Source: Melanocharis versteri (Eukaryota > Chordata > Aves > Passeriformes > Melanocharitidae). From it: a stretch of 64,000 nucleotides of DNA. The position numbers and the translations under genes are program-made. Below are positions 47,401-56,200 of the stretch, one piece after another. A model generated the notes under the pieces. The model was not told the DNA's origin. It saw only the letters and a list, made by a program, of their open reading frames with translations, and ran no database searches. The stretch spans positions 248,001 to 312,000 of the forward strand of contig VZTG01006070.1 of the NCBI GenBank assembly GCA_013397845.1, written 5' to 3'. Within the stretch, counting starts at the first letter, position 1. Every line of letters starts with the position of its first letter.

Positions 47401-50400
47401 TGGTGCTTAAGTAGGGTATTTCAGGCATAGAGGAGCACTAACCTTTATCTGCTTTCTCCAAGAGGAAAGCTTTCCTTTTCCTTTAATTTTCCAAAACCAA
47501 CTTTTACACTGCCTGAATATCAGAGCAGATGAGAGCCACGAAATCATGGCAAACTGGTCAGAGGAAAATGAGATGTGGAGGATTTAGTTACTCTGGGTAG
47601 TCGGAATAAGTTCCTTGTAAATACATAGTACTTAATCCACCTTGTAGGTCTGGGGGTCCCTGAAACTTCCCTTGAGTAAACCAAACTGTTCTTGTTTGTT
47701 TTACAACCTAAAGGACAAAAAACTCAAAGAGCAAGAAAAGAAAGGGGAGATTCTTCACCGTCAGCTCCCAAAGAAAACTGAGAAAAGTCCAGTTTCATAT
47801 AGACAGCCTTCTTCCTGTCTTATCTCACAGATCCAGAACACCAAGGCTCTGCTGAAGGACCGGAAAGTCGCCAAGGCTGGGGGTCCGGAGAAAGGTCAGT
47901 GGAGGAAAGGCCAGTGGTGGGTCTGTGTGTGCATGTGTGGTGTGGTGTTACTGAGCCTGTGTGGTGTGTGTTTGTGAGTAAAGACTCTGGGTTTGCATTC
48001 CCTGTCGCTCGGGGGGTGGTGTGGGAAAGAGGCCTGGATAACACACGTGGAGTGAAACGCCCTGAGGAAACCGTGGTGGTGCTCAGCCGTCAGGAATCCT
48101 CACTTTCTGTGTTTGACAGGATCCCTGCAGTGCTTTAAAAAGGCAGTTTCTTCCCCTGTTTACATGTCCTCACACAAAATCATCCACACTCACGCTGGTG
48201 TTTTGAAAGCATCACCACCCACCCCGGATCACTGAGGAACCAGAGCTGGTAGCCAAGCTTCTTCCTACCAGCCCCTGTGTTTTCCTGAGAGGGGGCTGGG
48301 GAGCAGCATGGCAGAATCCCTGACCACGAGGAGCCCTGGGAGGAGTTGGTGGAGGGGTGGGAAAGAGGCAGCCTCGAGGAAAGGCAGGTGGGACTGCCAG
48401 CCTCAGCAGTTTCCCATAGGAGGGGGGAAGGCATGAGGAAAAGATGTGACAGCCAGAATCGAGCAGAGCATCAATCACAAAGGGCAGCCTGAGGGGAGTG
48501 CGTGAAAGCTGCTGGCAAAAGGAGGGCAGAGAAAGGAGTGGAGGGAAAGGGGAGTCAGCAGGGAAAATGGGATGTGGGCAGTGCACACCTGGATGGGAGA
48601 CACTGAGGGGCAGGAAGGTGGTGTTAAATAAGGAACAGAGTGAGGGGAGGTCACCACAGAGCAGTGTGGGGAAATAACAGTGATGTAAAACGTTTACTGT
48701 GGTGTCGGAGGGTTATTCAGAGTGGTGGCTCGTGGTGCTTTCATGCTGATTGTCGTGACTTGATAATTTATCATTTGTTGCACTCAGCGTGAAAAAAAAT
48801 GTCCAAATTTGTCTGGCAGCACGGGAACTTCTGCTGCAAGGTGGCAGGAGTCCAGAGAGCTGGTCAGGAATGGGACATACTTCCTGTGAAATATTTAAAA
48901 AAAAAATCTAAAGTGCCCATTTTCCTCAGATTTGCTGTCCCTTTTGGGAGGAAGGCACAGGGGGAAGAAAATCTAGTTCATTTTTTCTCTCTTTATGTTT
49001 CTCCCTGCTTTTTTTGTTCTGAAACCTGAAAATCGTGCAGATCTCAGCTAAAGCGTTTCTCTGCTTATGGAGGTTATGTTTTGACACATCTTAAATAGTC
49101 AAATAATTTTGGCCAGTTTTAGGAAGAAACTGGTCAGATTGAACTTGTTCTGCTTTTGCCAGACAAGTGTGAGATTTCATCCCGTTCATCCATTCAGGTC
49201 TCAAGCCCTGACAAGACCACCCCTCCACAAGAAATACATGTGAGAATCGTGGCTGTGACCTGAGTGCTGGCAGAGCTAAATTATTTTAGATCCTTTTTAG
49301 GTGACTGGAGACTGAGGGAACTGAGCTACCGGTTAATTAAATTAGGGGGACCTGGCAATCAGGCTCCTTGGACAGCTTTCTATCAAGGCAGCAAAACGTG
49401 CTTGCTCGTGATTAGCTTGGCATAAGGCAGTGCCAGCGTTCTGTAGGAACTGAGCAGATCTTCTCCACGAGCTGTTTTGTTTGACTGGGCCAAATCCTGC
49501 GAAGATTGTTCCGTTTATTTTCGGCCCTTGCTGGAGGAAGGTTCTCTCTGAAGTTGATGCAGCAAGTCTGTTCCAACTGTAACAGCCTGGATCTGGCCGG
49601 TGCTGCTACTCCATATTTACATGTGTGAAACCAGGAACAGATTTTGTTCCAAAATGCAAGGAGAGCCGTCAGGGATTAACTCACTGTGCTCCCCTGTGTC
49701 TCTAGGTGTGTCAGTGAATACAGGCCCAGCAAGAGCCACGCAAAGTTGTGCTAAGAGGAGAAATGTGAGATTTCTCAGGCGTGGCCTTAGAGGATATAAT
49801 TAATACAAACAGCTGAAGACATCTGTGGTTTTCCTTTTCAAGTCCTTGCCTCAGTTTAAGCACTTTTCCTGCCTGTGAGGAAAAGGGCAGATAAATTACG
49901 CAGGAAACAACAGTGTGAGTCTTGAGCGAGGGTCGGGGAGTTGGGTTCTGAGTGCATCCCAGACCATTTGTCGTAGCTGGTGCATTTTTCAGGTCCCTGT
50001 GACGCTGTTTGAGGTGCTGTGGGCCGCTGCCTGCCGGGGCAGGCAGTGCTGGTAACTGCAATGTGCTCTTCTGCTTCCTTCTCCCGTTGCTTTGCAGACT
50101 CCGGCGGTGGCGTGAGCCCTTTCCATGAGCCCCTGGCATCCAAGACGGGCTGTGTCACTTCCAGCTCCCTGGAATATCTGGAGGTCCAGCAGCCGCCCCC
50201 CAGGACCCCCCGGCTCCTCAAGAGGCAGGAGTCTCCCCAGCCGGAGCCGTCCCGGATCGGGGGCCGGGCAAAGGACTCCCCCCTCATCCTGAATATCGTG
50301 CACTCCTTCGAGTCAGTTGACAGAGAGGACCAAATAGACCAGGTTTCCCCCTCTCACCAGTACAGGATTTTAGGCTCACCAATGAATTTCCCTTACAAAA

Positions 50401-50741
50401 GCTCAAGTGAAAGGACACTGTCCCCGCTCTTTCCCCCGGGGAGCACGTCCCCCGTCCACCCCACCCAGGTCTCGTTCACGTACGAAGAAAAAGCGTATCC
50501 GGCAAAGGAAGAGGCAGTGTCCCCTACTCAGCTGGTCCCCAGCAACCCCCTGGGCAGCCCCAACTGCGTGAAAAGCAGGGGCAGGTTCCCCATGATGGGG
50601 ATCGGACAGATGCTGCGGAAGAGGAACCAGACCATGCAGTCGGCGAGCGAAAAGCCCCTGGAAGCCAGGATGCCTCAGCTGCAGCAGATGAGCCCCACAC
50701 AGATTTCCTTCAACACAGAGGCTGTCAGCGGCCAGTGTTAG
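23161..50741 (+). CDS. HUNK: HUNK serine/threonine kinase, gene model (exon 1 missing)
   Basis: Coding segments: 23161-23453, 31163-31218, 35610-35745, 35972-36099, 39446-39581, 42735-42903, 43434-43517, 47714-47894 and 50098-50741. Together they make 1827 nt, or 608 codons plus TAG, and every junction is GT-AG and phase-consistent. The product is the AMPK/SNF1-related kinase HUNK, a cytoplasmic serine/threonine kinase linked in mammals to HER2/neu signalling, mammary biology and autophagy. Visible in order: VAVK beta3 lysine, HRDLKIEN catalytic loop, DFG, T-loop Thr before CGSP, APE, kinase C-lobe, a UBA-like helical segment, then a long basic, serine- and proline-rich tail ending in a conserved RFPMMGIGQMLRKR block. 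Human HUNK is 714 residues. The shortfall matches a lost exon 1 (about 87) plus one short exon (about 16). Confidence 0.96.
23650..23743 (+). mobile_element. CR1 LINE 3' end, sense
   Basis: GGAGCTGGGCTTGGTGATCC, TCATGGGTCCCTTCCAACTC and GTGGTTCTGTG match the CR1 3' terminus in the plus orientation, ending at the octamer-like repeat near 23741. The 5' boundary is approximate. It lies about 220 bases after the exon 2 donor and is complementary to the copy at 24091-24156. Confidence 0.85.
24084..24230 (-). mobile_element. CR1 LINE 3' end, antisense
   Basis: The copy starts with CACAGAACCACAGG (the reversed octamer end), then GGGTTGGAAGGGCCCC, CCCAGCTCCTGGCCCTGCAC and a tail resembling GAGCATTGTCCAAACGCTCC. 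This is the minus-strand copy of the same CR1 type as the plus-strand copy 350 bases earlier. The right boundary is approximate. Confidence 0.88.
25412..25449. repeat. 19-bp direct tandem duplication
   Basis: CTGAGTTCCCGTGTGGATC occurs twice back to back with no mismatch, followed by CTGCAGG. It looks like a recent replication slippage product inside intron 2. Confidence 0.95.
29645..30085 (-). mobile_element. CR1 LINE, longest antisense copy in the window
   Basis: The copy begins with ATCACAGAGTCACAGAGG (reversed terminal octamers), followed by TTTGGGCTGGAAGGGACC, GGGCAGGGACCCCTTCC, CTTCTCTGGGCACCCTGTGC, CCTTCCCAATATCCCATC and GGTCTCACCTGAG. The phrases follow the CR1 3'UTR and the end of ORF2 in reverse order. 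It is truncated on its 5' side near 30085, the normal outcome of CR1 retrotransposition. It sits in intron 2, antisense to HUNK. Confidence 0.92.
31163..31218 (+). CDS. HUNK: HUNK exon 3: catalytic loop (56 nt)
   Basis: After the A that completes the HRD arginine, the exon reads DLKIENLLLDEDNNIKLI. The catalytic Asp is codon 31164-31166, with Lys two residues on and Asn of the catalytic loop following. It ends with G, the first base of the DFG Asp codon. The acceptor is TTTCTTTCAG at 31162 and the donor is GTATGT. The length is not a multiple of three, so skipping it would both delete the catalytic loop and shift the frame. Confidence 0.97.
31219..35609 (+). other. HUNK: HUNK intron 3
   Basis: This is a 4.4-kb intron (GTATGT to TTTCACAG). 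It contains a possible very old repeat near 31541-31635, an A-rich AAAAT-type run near 32957-32978 and a CR1 fragment near 34765-34835. Open frames at 33273-33689 and 35063-35476 are not recognisable. No further exon was seen. Confidence 0.88.
34765..34835 (-). mobile_element. CR1 LINE 3' fragment
   Basis: AGATCCACAGAATATTCTGA, GTTGGAGAGGACCCACAAGG and ATCGACGAGTCCAGCTCTC match the CR1 3' terminus in reverse orientation. It is a short, diverged fragment in intron 3. Confidence 0.8.
35610..35745 (+). CDS. HUNK: HUNK exon 4: DFG to APE activation segment
   Basis: AC completes the DFG Asp; then come Phe-Gly and the activation segment LSNCAGILGYSDPFSTQCGSP, shortened here as LSNCAGILG and DPFSTQCGSP. 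The Thr codon 35663-35665 aligns with AMPK Thr172. The exon continues through AYAAPELLARKKYGPKIDVWS, with APE in the middle and the conserved DVWS Asp at the end. The Ile codon is split (AT here, T in exon 5). The acceptor is TTTCACAG and the donor is GTGAGT. Confidence 0.97.
35746..35971 (+). mobile_element. HUNK: HUNK intron 4 with a CR1 remnant (about 35790-35870)
   Basis: This is a 226-bp intron, the shortest in the gene. About a third of it resembles CR1 in reverse: GGTGGCTCAGAGCCCCATCC, AGCCTGACCTGAAATGTTCT and AGAGATGGGGCATCAACC. The acceptor is TTTTCTTTCAG at 35971. CR1 recognition here is weaker than for the other copies. Confidence 0.7.
35972..36099 (+). CDS. HUNK: HUNK exon 5: kinase C-lobe
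   Basis: The exon reads (I)GVNMYAMLTGTLPF followed by TVEPFSLRALYQKMVDKEMN and PFPTQLSS. This is the helix F to helix G region of the C-lobe, with the AMPK-family MLTGTLPF pattern and a HUNK-specific FSLRALYQKM. It ends with one base (G) of the next codon. The donor is GTAATC at 36100. The in-frame continuation into the intron stops shortly afterwards. Confidence 0.96.
36100..39445 (+). other. HUNK: HUNK intron 5
   Basis: This is a 3.3-kb intron ending in CTCTTCACAG at 39445. I saw no exon, repeat array or clear mobile element in it. Open frames at 37959-38437 on the minus strand are proline- and serine-rich without a family match and are probably chance. Confidence 0.88.
39446..39581 (+). 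CDS. HUNK: HUNK exon 6: end of kinase domain
   Basis: The G from exon 5 plus CG gives Ala, then AINFLRSLLEPDPAKRPN and IQQALANRWLNENY. The RPN motif supplies the conserved helix H-I arginine that pairs with the APE Glu. The rest (PGRAPPNVTYPNR) links to the next domain. The last Arg codon is split (AG here, G in exon 7). The donor is GTACGG. It differs from mammals mainly by Ala-Ala for Gly-Ala at the exon start and by Asn for Ser in INF. Confidence 0.96.
39582..42734 (+). other. HUNK: HUNK intron 6
   Basis: This is a 3.2-kb intron (GTACGG to CCTGTGCAG). It carries the large GGAT/GGAG/GGAA array at 40711-40912. I saw nothing coding in it; the open frames over the array (M-D-G-W and P-S-I-H repeats) are products of the microsatellite. 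Confidence 0.88.
40711..40912. repeat. Imperfect GGAT tetranucleotide microsatellite, about 200 bp
   Basis: Runs of GGAT are interspersed with GGAG and GGAA units, ending in a pure stretch of about ten GGAT copies (about 40869-40912). The strand asymmetry is strong: purine-rich plus strand, pyrimidine-rich minus strand. The interrupted left half and pure right half suggest recent growth at the right end. Confidence 0.96.
42735..42903 (+). CDS. HUNK: HUNK exon 7: UBA-like segment
   Basis: The exon reads (R)IHLEDLSQSVLLHMTEKLG, then YKNSDVINTVLSNRASHTLA and IYFLLNKKLERYLASLR. The LGY...DVI...NRASHTLAIYFLL pattern is the UBA-like (AID) fold that follows the kinase domain in AMPK-related kinases and usually stabilises it. 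The exon ends on a complete codon (AGG) before GTGAGC. The acceptor is CTGTGCAG at 42734. Confidence 0.96.
42904..43433 (+). other. HUNK: HUNK intron 7
   Basis: This is a 530-bp intron (GTGAGC to TCTCCACAG). A short CR1-like 3' tail lies near 42985-43020, with TCACAGAATTACAGAATATC followed by CCAAGGATCACC. Nothing else stands out. Confidence 0.88.
43434..43517 (+). CDS. HUNK: HUNK exon 8 (28 codons, phase 0 to 0)
   Basis: The exon reads KAEGQDSICHKNQLYQIEKY followed by KANKDSYE. The LYQIEKY core is conserved with mammals, while the start of the exon is diverged. Both ends fall on codon boundaries, so the exon could be skipped without a frame change. The acceptor is TCTCCACAG and the donor is GTAAAA. 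Confidence 0.95.
43518..47713 (+). other. HUNK: HUNK intron 8, probably holding one unidentified short exon
   Basis: 4.2 kb separate exon 8 (ends SYE) from the next recognised exon (starts DKK). As I remember mammalian HUNK, about 16 residues, including LDTWTRDLEF, lie between these two points. I read this interval for that motif flanked by AG and GT and did not find it. Either the exon is diverged, or it is lost, or I missed it. No mobile element was recognised here. Confidence 0.65.
47714..47894 (+). CDS. HUNK: HUNK exon 10: basic linker
   Basis: The exon reads DKKLKEQEKKGEILHRQLPK, then KTEKSPVSYRQPSSCLISQI and QNTKALLKDRKVAKAGGPEK. KEQEK and the block QIQNTKALLKDRK match mammalian HUNK; the rest is diverged. 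It is a charged, probably disordered linker after the UBA-like segment. The acceptor is an AAG (CCTAAAG at 47713) after a weak pyrimidine tract, and the upstream sequence stays open for some codons, so the start is slightly uncertain. The donor is GTCAGT, with one base (G) carried into exon 11. Confidence 0.92.
47895..50097 (+). other. HUNK: HUNK intron 10
   Basis: This is a 2.2-kb intron (GTCAGT to GCTTTGCAG). It starts with a GT-rich stretch at about 47923-47976. No coding sequence or mobile element was recognised. Confidence 0.88.
50098..50741 (+). CDS. HUNK: HUNK exon 11: C-terminal tail and stop
   Basis: The exon starts DSGGGVSPF and runs to ...AVSGQC with TAG at 50739-50741. Features in order: PPPRTPR proline motif, ILNIVHSFESVDREDQI, LSPLF-type serine/proline sites around SSERTLSP, SPNCVKSRGRFPMMGIGQML and RKRNQ near the end. 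The SERTLSP and RFPMMGIGQMLRKR blocks are conserved with mammalian HUNK. The tail is otherwise low-complexity and probably disordered and phosphorylated. The acceptor is TTTGCAG at 50097. An in-frame ATG upstream at 50019 is intronic. Confidence 0.97.
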
Positions 50742-51645
50742 TCTGACGTCCTGGGATTTGCACTGCTCTTCTCTGGGATCTAACCTTTTTCTCCTTTAAG
50801 CAAGAAGGGAAAGCCACAGGCATGTTGCTGTCACCACGTGATACCCCGCAGCGGTGCAGCGTAGGAAATCGGAGGTTTGCTTGCAAGGATGGCATTGTCC
50901 TACATATTAAAGTTGAAAGGAAAGGGCTCTGCTTGTGCTGTTAAGAAATATTCGCATTTGGCATCTGACTGTACAGTAAAACATCCTGCAAGAGCTGCGT
51001 GAATCTTTGTTTTCACTGCTCTCACCTGGTGTCGCAGCGAGATTGGTTGGAAGAACCGCGAGCACCCAGGGTTTGGTTCCTCCAGGAAATCAGTGGTGCC
51101 ACGGATGCCGGGCCAGGATCTGTGGTGAGACTGTCCCTGCTCCACCTGCCTGTGCCACCTGGCACGTGGTCCTGCTGCAGGCGTCGTTCCTGGGGCAGGC
51201 AAGGGGAAAAAACCCAGATACTCTGTCCAAATGAGCTTGCTGACAAGCCCTCCAGAGAAGATGAAGGTGGTAGAAGCTTGAGTAAAAAGACACGAGTGGT
51301 CTAATTCAAAAAAGTGGGAATATTGGAATTCAAAGCAGATTTTACTGTTAATTACATAAAGTAGCTAATAACACAATCATTTTTTTCACAAAGAAAACTA
51401 CGATTTAATCATGTCGCAAGAAACATGATTATTTAAAAACAAGTGTCATCATGTGGAAATTCACTGCATTAAAGACCAGTTCCTTTCCTATGAGGGGTCT
51501 GCAAGCAGGTGTTTCAGACAGAAATCCACATTGCAACAGGCTGTGTTTAGACAATCAGCCAACACCTGCATTAGTCCGTGTAAAAGAAAGGCAGCATTGG
51601 ACACAGCTGAAGGATTCTCTGAGACTGCAGTGAATTAAAAAGACT

Positions 51646-51651
51646 AATAAA
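51646..51651 (+). terminator. HUNK: AATAAA poly(A) signal candidate
   Basis: This is a canonical AATAAA about 900 bases past the stop codon, the first canonical signal in the likely 3'UTR. Confidence 0.5.
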
Positions 51652-52746
51652 CGACACATGAACCTGTACCAAGTCCATTTTATACTCCAAGATTGGTAAT
51701 GTAGTGGTTACCAAAAATTGGGTATTGTTATGAGCAGTGGAGATTAACTTTCTTAAAAGACACCATGTTCTGTATACCAGGCTTGTTTTTCTAAGTAAAT
51801 GATACATCTGAGAGGTTGGCAACATTTTTTTGGTTCTGTTTCTGTCTTGAAACCATTTCCTATAAATTAGAAGGTTTAGCCAAAGACAAAGACTGCTCTT
51901 TTCTCTCGTCTGTACCGCCCCTGTGTACGTGTTTGTGTGTCCAGAGCATCTCAGCAAAGCTTGCTCTGGTCTGGTTCCCCCATGGGCAGCCCTGGCCCAC
52001 ACTGCTCTCACCACTGAATGTCATTTCAAAACCCAGGAAGCAGAGGTGTTGTCTTCTTGCTGGTGGAAGAGCTGGTAGGAATCCAGGCCCTGTTTCCATC
52101 CATACTTCTACAAACAATTCCGTTGCCCCGTTGGTGTCTGTGCAGATGCTGAGGGTTACCCCTGTTTGAGAAGTTTTCCTTCCAGTTCCTTGAGGAGGAT
52201 ATTCAGGGCCTGGGGCAGGAGGGGCAGCAGAGGCAGGGGAGAAGGTCCCCAGCAGAGCCCACAGCTGGGCCTGTGTTCCTGGTTTGCAGCATAACATGGG
52301 CCCAACACCAAAATGTGCAGGGAAAAATGGACATTAAGCCAAATACTGACGGATAACTGGACGGCTCAGTGCTGGCAAAACCAGCAGAGTGATGCCCAGA
52401 GCAACCATCTGATCCCTGCAGGTGGGACCTTGCCCTCAACACTGGAGTTTGGCACCAGTTTGGTACTGGAGAGTCCATGTGCATCTTGGACCCTTCAGTG
52501 GAGTGAGGACTCCCACCTCTGAGGGAGTTGTGCTACCCGTAAAATAATACACATGAAAACCCCAATATGATGAGAAAGACAGCCCTGAAATAATTTTACC
52601 CCTTTTCAGATCAAGAAGCGTTGCATTCTGTTTGTAGAGAGCAGCTGTGCACCCCAGGGGGCCATTTTAGCTCCTTCATTTATAAACGTCAGAGCATTTT
52701 CATTTCCTTCGTGCTAAGAACACGTTTGTGCTGCAAAGCCAGTGGG

Positions 52747-52778
52747 CAGGGACCACTGAAATCAGGGACCACTGAAAT
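52747..52778. repeat. 16-bp direct tandem duplication
   Basis: CAGGGACCACTGAAAT is present twice in perfect tandem within the probable 3'UTR, a likely slippage duplication. Confidence 0.95.
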
Positions 52779-52864
52779 CCCTCCCTTTGTGTGCATCAGA
52801 CTCACATACCCGCACAGATGGCAGATGCTGACTTGAATCACAAACTCAGGTTTATTTGGAACCC

Positions 52865-52870
52865 AATAAA
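52865..52870 (+). terminator. HUNK: AATAAA poly(A) signal candidate (distal)
   Basis: This is a canonical AATAAA with a GT-rich stretch just downstream (GGTTGGGGGAGG), then a 29-T run at 52905-52933. The arrangement resembles a signal followed by a downstream U/GU-rich element. Confidence 0.5.
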
Positions 52871-52902
52871 AGGTTGGGGGAGGCAGGAAGGAGTCATGTT
52901 TT

Positions 52903-52904
<2 letters not shown>

Positions 52905-52933
<29 letters not shown>
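52905..52933. repeat. Poly(T) run, 29 bases
   Basis: There are 29 consecutive T residues. It could be a mononucleotide microsatellite, a U-rich element after the AATAAA at 52865, or the reversed poly(A) tail of a minus-strand retroposed copy. No source sequence is recognisable next to it. Confidence 0.9.
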
Positions 52934-53235
52934 GTGGAAACACAGGAAATATGTGTAAGAATCAGAATGAAAACAAATGTTAAATCGTTTATTATATTTA
53001 TAGAGAATATATGAGTACTACACTGCTAAAACATAACCATGTATTCAGCATAGTCAGTAGCTATGTACAGTCCAGCTGCAGTGACCACAGAAGGGACCTA
53101 CTGAAATATCGTAGTGGAAATTCCAAGGGGGGAAAAGCTGTATTTGGTATCATTATTAAATATATGTACTTTTTGAACAAGATTGCCACAGACTGCTGAC
53201 TTTGTTTGCCAGGTCACTGTGTAGCCAGTCTCAGG

Positions 53236-53290
53236 ACAAAAACTTCAAGGCCAGGTTGCATGGGCCTTGGAGCAACCTGGTCTTGTGGAA
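53236..53290 (+). mobile_element. CR1 LINE fragment, sense
   Basis: AAAAACTTCAAGGCCAGGTT, GCATGGGCCTTGGAGCAACC and TGGTCTTGTGGAAG match the CR1 3'UTR just upstream of its terminal part. It is diverged and lacks the octamer end. It marks the right border of the probable HUNK 3'UTR. Confidence 0.8.
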
Positions 53291-56200
53291 GCTTGAGATC
53301 TTTTTCTGGTGTTTGCCACAGGCTTGGCACCAAACCTGTCATGAATCTGCTTGACAGCTGAAAATACACCTTACGCTTCAGGTTGGGTGTCGGGAAAAGA
53401 GCAGTTCTGAGCTTTGGTGCGAGATGGAAACGCCTCTGTGGGGCCTTTCTGAGCTGCTGATCACATGCAGAACCCAGCGGAGCAGCTGTGAAACACTTAC
53501 AGGAGGGTTTTGCAAACTGACTGATCACTGGGCAGCAGTTCAGGATCCAGAGTGGTAAAAGTGTTTTTGTTCAGGCGCTTCTGCCTGGAAAAGCAGGTGT
53601 TGGATTTATTCAGCGAGAAAGAGCAGAAATCAGCAGCTGTCGCAGAAGGTGTTGCTCTTTGTACTTCTCCTGCAAATGGGCTGCTAAATACTAAAAAACT
53701 TCACTGTTTGTAGCACCCCAAGCTCATATGGGCTGTGCTTATCCCGAAGTGAGCAGGAATTTCAGGGGCACTCTTGCTGTGTGCAGGAGTTTGGGTTTTG
53801 CCTGTCCCTTCCCTGCTTTTTCAATCCTCTGTGGCCATAGATGGTCAGTTTTCTCTTGTGAATCCTCCTTCCACATGGCATTGCAGAATTCTTCAGTATT
53901 TGATCTCAAAGGAAGCTTGTAATAGGATGCTTTCTGTTACTGAGCACAGGCAGTCAGAAGAACAAAGGGCATCAGGATAGAGCCTAGAGCGGGGCTTGGA
54001 GTTTGCAGGAGCATCTCTGCTGTCTCCCTGCTGATGCCAGGGCACTCACAGCCAAAGGGAGAAGAAATAAGATGTTTATTGGGTAAGGGTGAGGTGCTAA
54101 GCTTGTTTTAAAATTAAAAGAAATACTATATTTATTAATGTTTGTATGAAGAGCACTCTTCTACCTATGCAAGGGAAAAAAACCCCAATTCCTTGTATCT
54201 CTTACAAGCAGAAAGGACAGAATCCAAAACAAAGAACGGTCACCAGAACCTTTATTTCCAGATGGCTGTTAGATAAAGTGAGGTTTTTCTCTCCCATCTC
54301 TGCCTGCTCCCAGACAATTTGCCTGTGTGTGGACTTGGATCCATGTTTCCTGTGCATCCCAATGAGCTGATCGCAGTTTCCTCTACCTGGTCACCAATCC
54401 TCATAAAATCTGGAAAATGTGTGATTTCAGACTCCCTTTGGTAGAAAGCAGCCAGGAGGGCTCAGGCATGTTTCAGGAGGCTGAGGGATGCTGGAATGGG
54501 ATCTGTGACAGGTGCTCCCAGGCAGGACCTTTGCTGACAGCTCATAAACAGAAATCCCTGGCCTTTTTCTTTGTTTAAACATGAAGGGAAATTTCAGTCA
54601 TGAAAGAACTGATCTGCAATGGCTCTGCCTCAACCTTCACAGCAAAACCTACTCAATATTTCACATTCCCAGCCCCAGAGACAGGAGATTGTCTCGGTTT
54701 CTCCTGCGTGGGAGAAGGAGGACACAACAGGCCTGTGCAAAAGTGTCACTGCAGGTGCCAGGGCCGGGGCCTCGCTCTGTCAGCGCTGGGTGACAAAACT
54801 GTCACAGGTCACCAACTCTCCTGGCCTGAAACGCTCCCAAGTGAATCTGAGAGGTTTGAATCTGCTGTTAAAATTTCTGGAGCCTCAAGACTGCTGGAAG
54901 TGACGCTCAGCTGAGCTGGATGGTTTGGTGCAAAGCCCCAGGTGAAAAGACCTGGATGCTCGTGCAGGGAAAGTGCTTCAGAATATCAGGCTGGGGAAAA
55001 CAAAGTGTCTGAGAGCACAGATTTAGGTAAAATGGGAATGCATCTGGTGCTTTTCCAAACTGAAAGTAGTCCTATGCTAACCTTTCCTCTGCCTAAATAA
55101 CTGGAATGATGCTTTTGAGAGCACGCCTCATCCCTCCCAGCAGCTGTGTTTGGGGTTTCTCTGCTGAACCAGCATTCCTAGCAGCACTTGCTGTGCAACA
55201 TTTGCTTCAGCTGGAGCAGCTCCACTGCAGTTTCAGGGGCTGGTGCAACATCTGAAGGATAGAAAGGGAGCTGACACGGAGGCTCCCTGCCAGGCAGGGC
55301 TGTCACAAGAGTGGCTCAGGCCTGACCCAGGCAGAGCAGCTGCAGAGGCGCTTTAAATCACAGGTACACAGGTGGTGTCCCTAAGGGCTTGGGTGGGCCC
55401 TGCAGCATTTCCTTTGGGAGGTATTCAGCACAGCTCCTAGCCAAAACTGCGCTTGGACAGGGGTTTCAGTGTGTCTGTTCTATCAAGAAATTACTGGGAA
55501 ATGAGGGGTGGGCAGTGATTCAGGGTCTGTGTCAGCTGCCTTTGCTGTACATCTGCAGAAGTGTCATTGGGGCGAAGCAGAGCCCCGCAACAGAGCAGAT
55601 TGTCTGGTGCCTTACAAGGACAGTGTATCACCTCACCCCAGGGGCCCCTCTTACAGCACTTCATTTCAACATTTCATCCACGGAGGCAGCTGCCTGTGAC
55701 CCCTCTGTCCTTTCCTGGTGACTGGGTAGGGATGTGAACCTTCAGCTGCGCTGGGAGCTTCCCACGGAGCTGCACTGGTGGCTTTGCCCGGCAGCTCCCG
55801 GCTGGGAAACGCTCACCTGGCTGTCCTGGGGTGCCTCTGGGTGCACCTGGGCATTGCTGCTGTTTCTCAGGGTGCCTGTGGGGCTCAGCTCCTCCAAGGC
55901 TGCAGAACGCACCGGGGTTGGATGCATAAATCCCTGCAGTCGTCAGCCACGGTTGTCACTCCCCTTCTCCTCCGTGTCCCGTGTCACACGGACGTGCTGA
56001 GGGGCAGGGATGGGGCAGCGCTGCCCGTGTGAGTCCAGCAGGGAGCTGCCAGTGCTTTAGAGCAGCTGGGCTCTGACCTGCCAAACCCCGTGGATGCCCC
56101 GAATTTTCTTTTCCTCAGAGCTGCGCTCTCTTTTCCACATGGAAGAGACGACACATTGAGGCCTGCTCTCCAGAAGGAAGCTTTAAGCCACCTGCAGCTG

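Larger units (their letters stand above)
50742..53180 (+). other. HUNK: Probable HUNK 3'UTR
   Basis: Non-coding sequence follows the stop codon. Candidate poly(A) signals are ATTAAA at 50906-50911, AATAAA at 51646-51651, AATAAA at 52865-52870 and ATTAAA at 53155-53160. A CR1 copy begins just past 53220, which makes an end before that point likely. Mammalian HUNK has a long 3'UTR, consistent with use of a distal signal. Which signals are used cannot be read from sequence. Confidence 0.6.
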
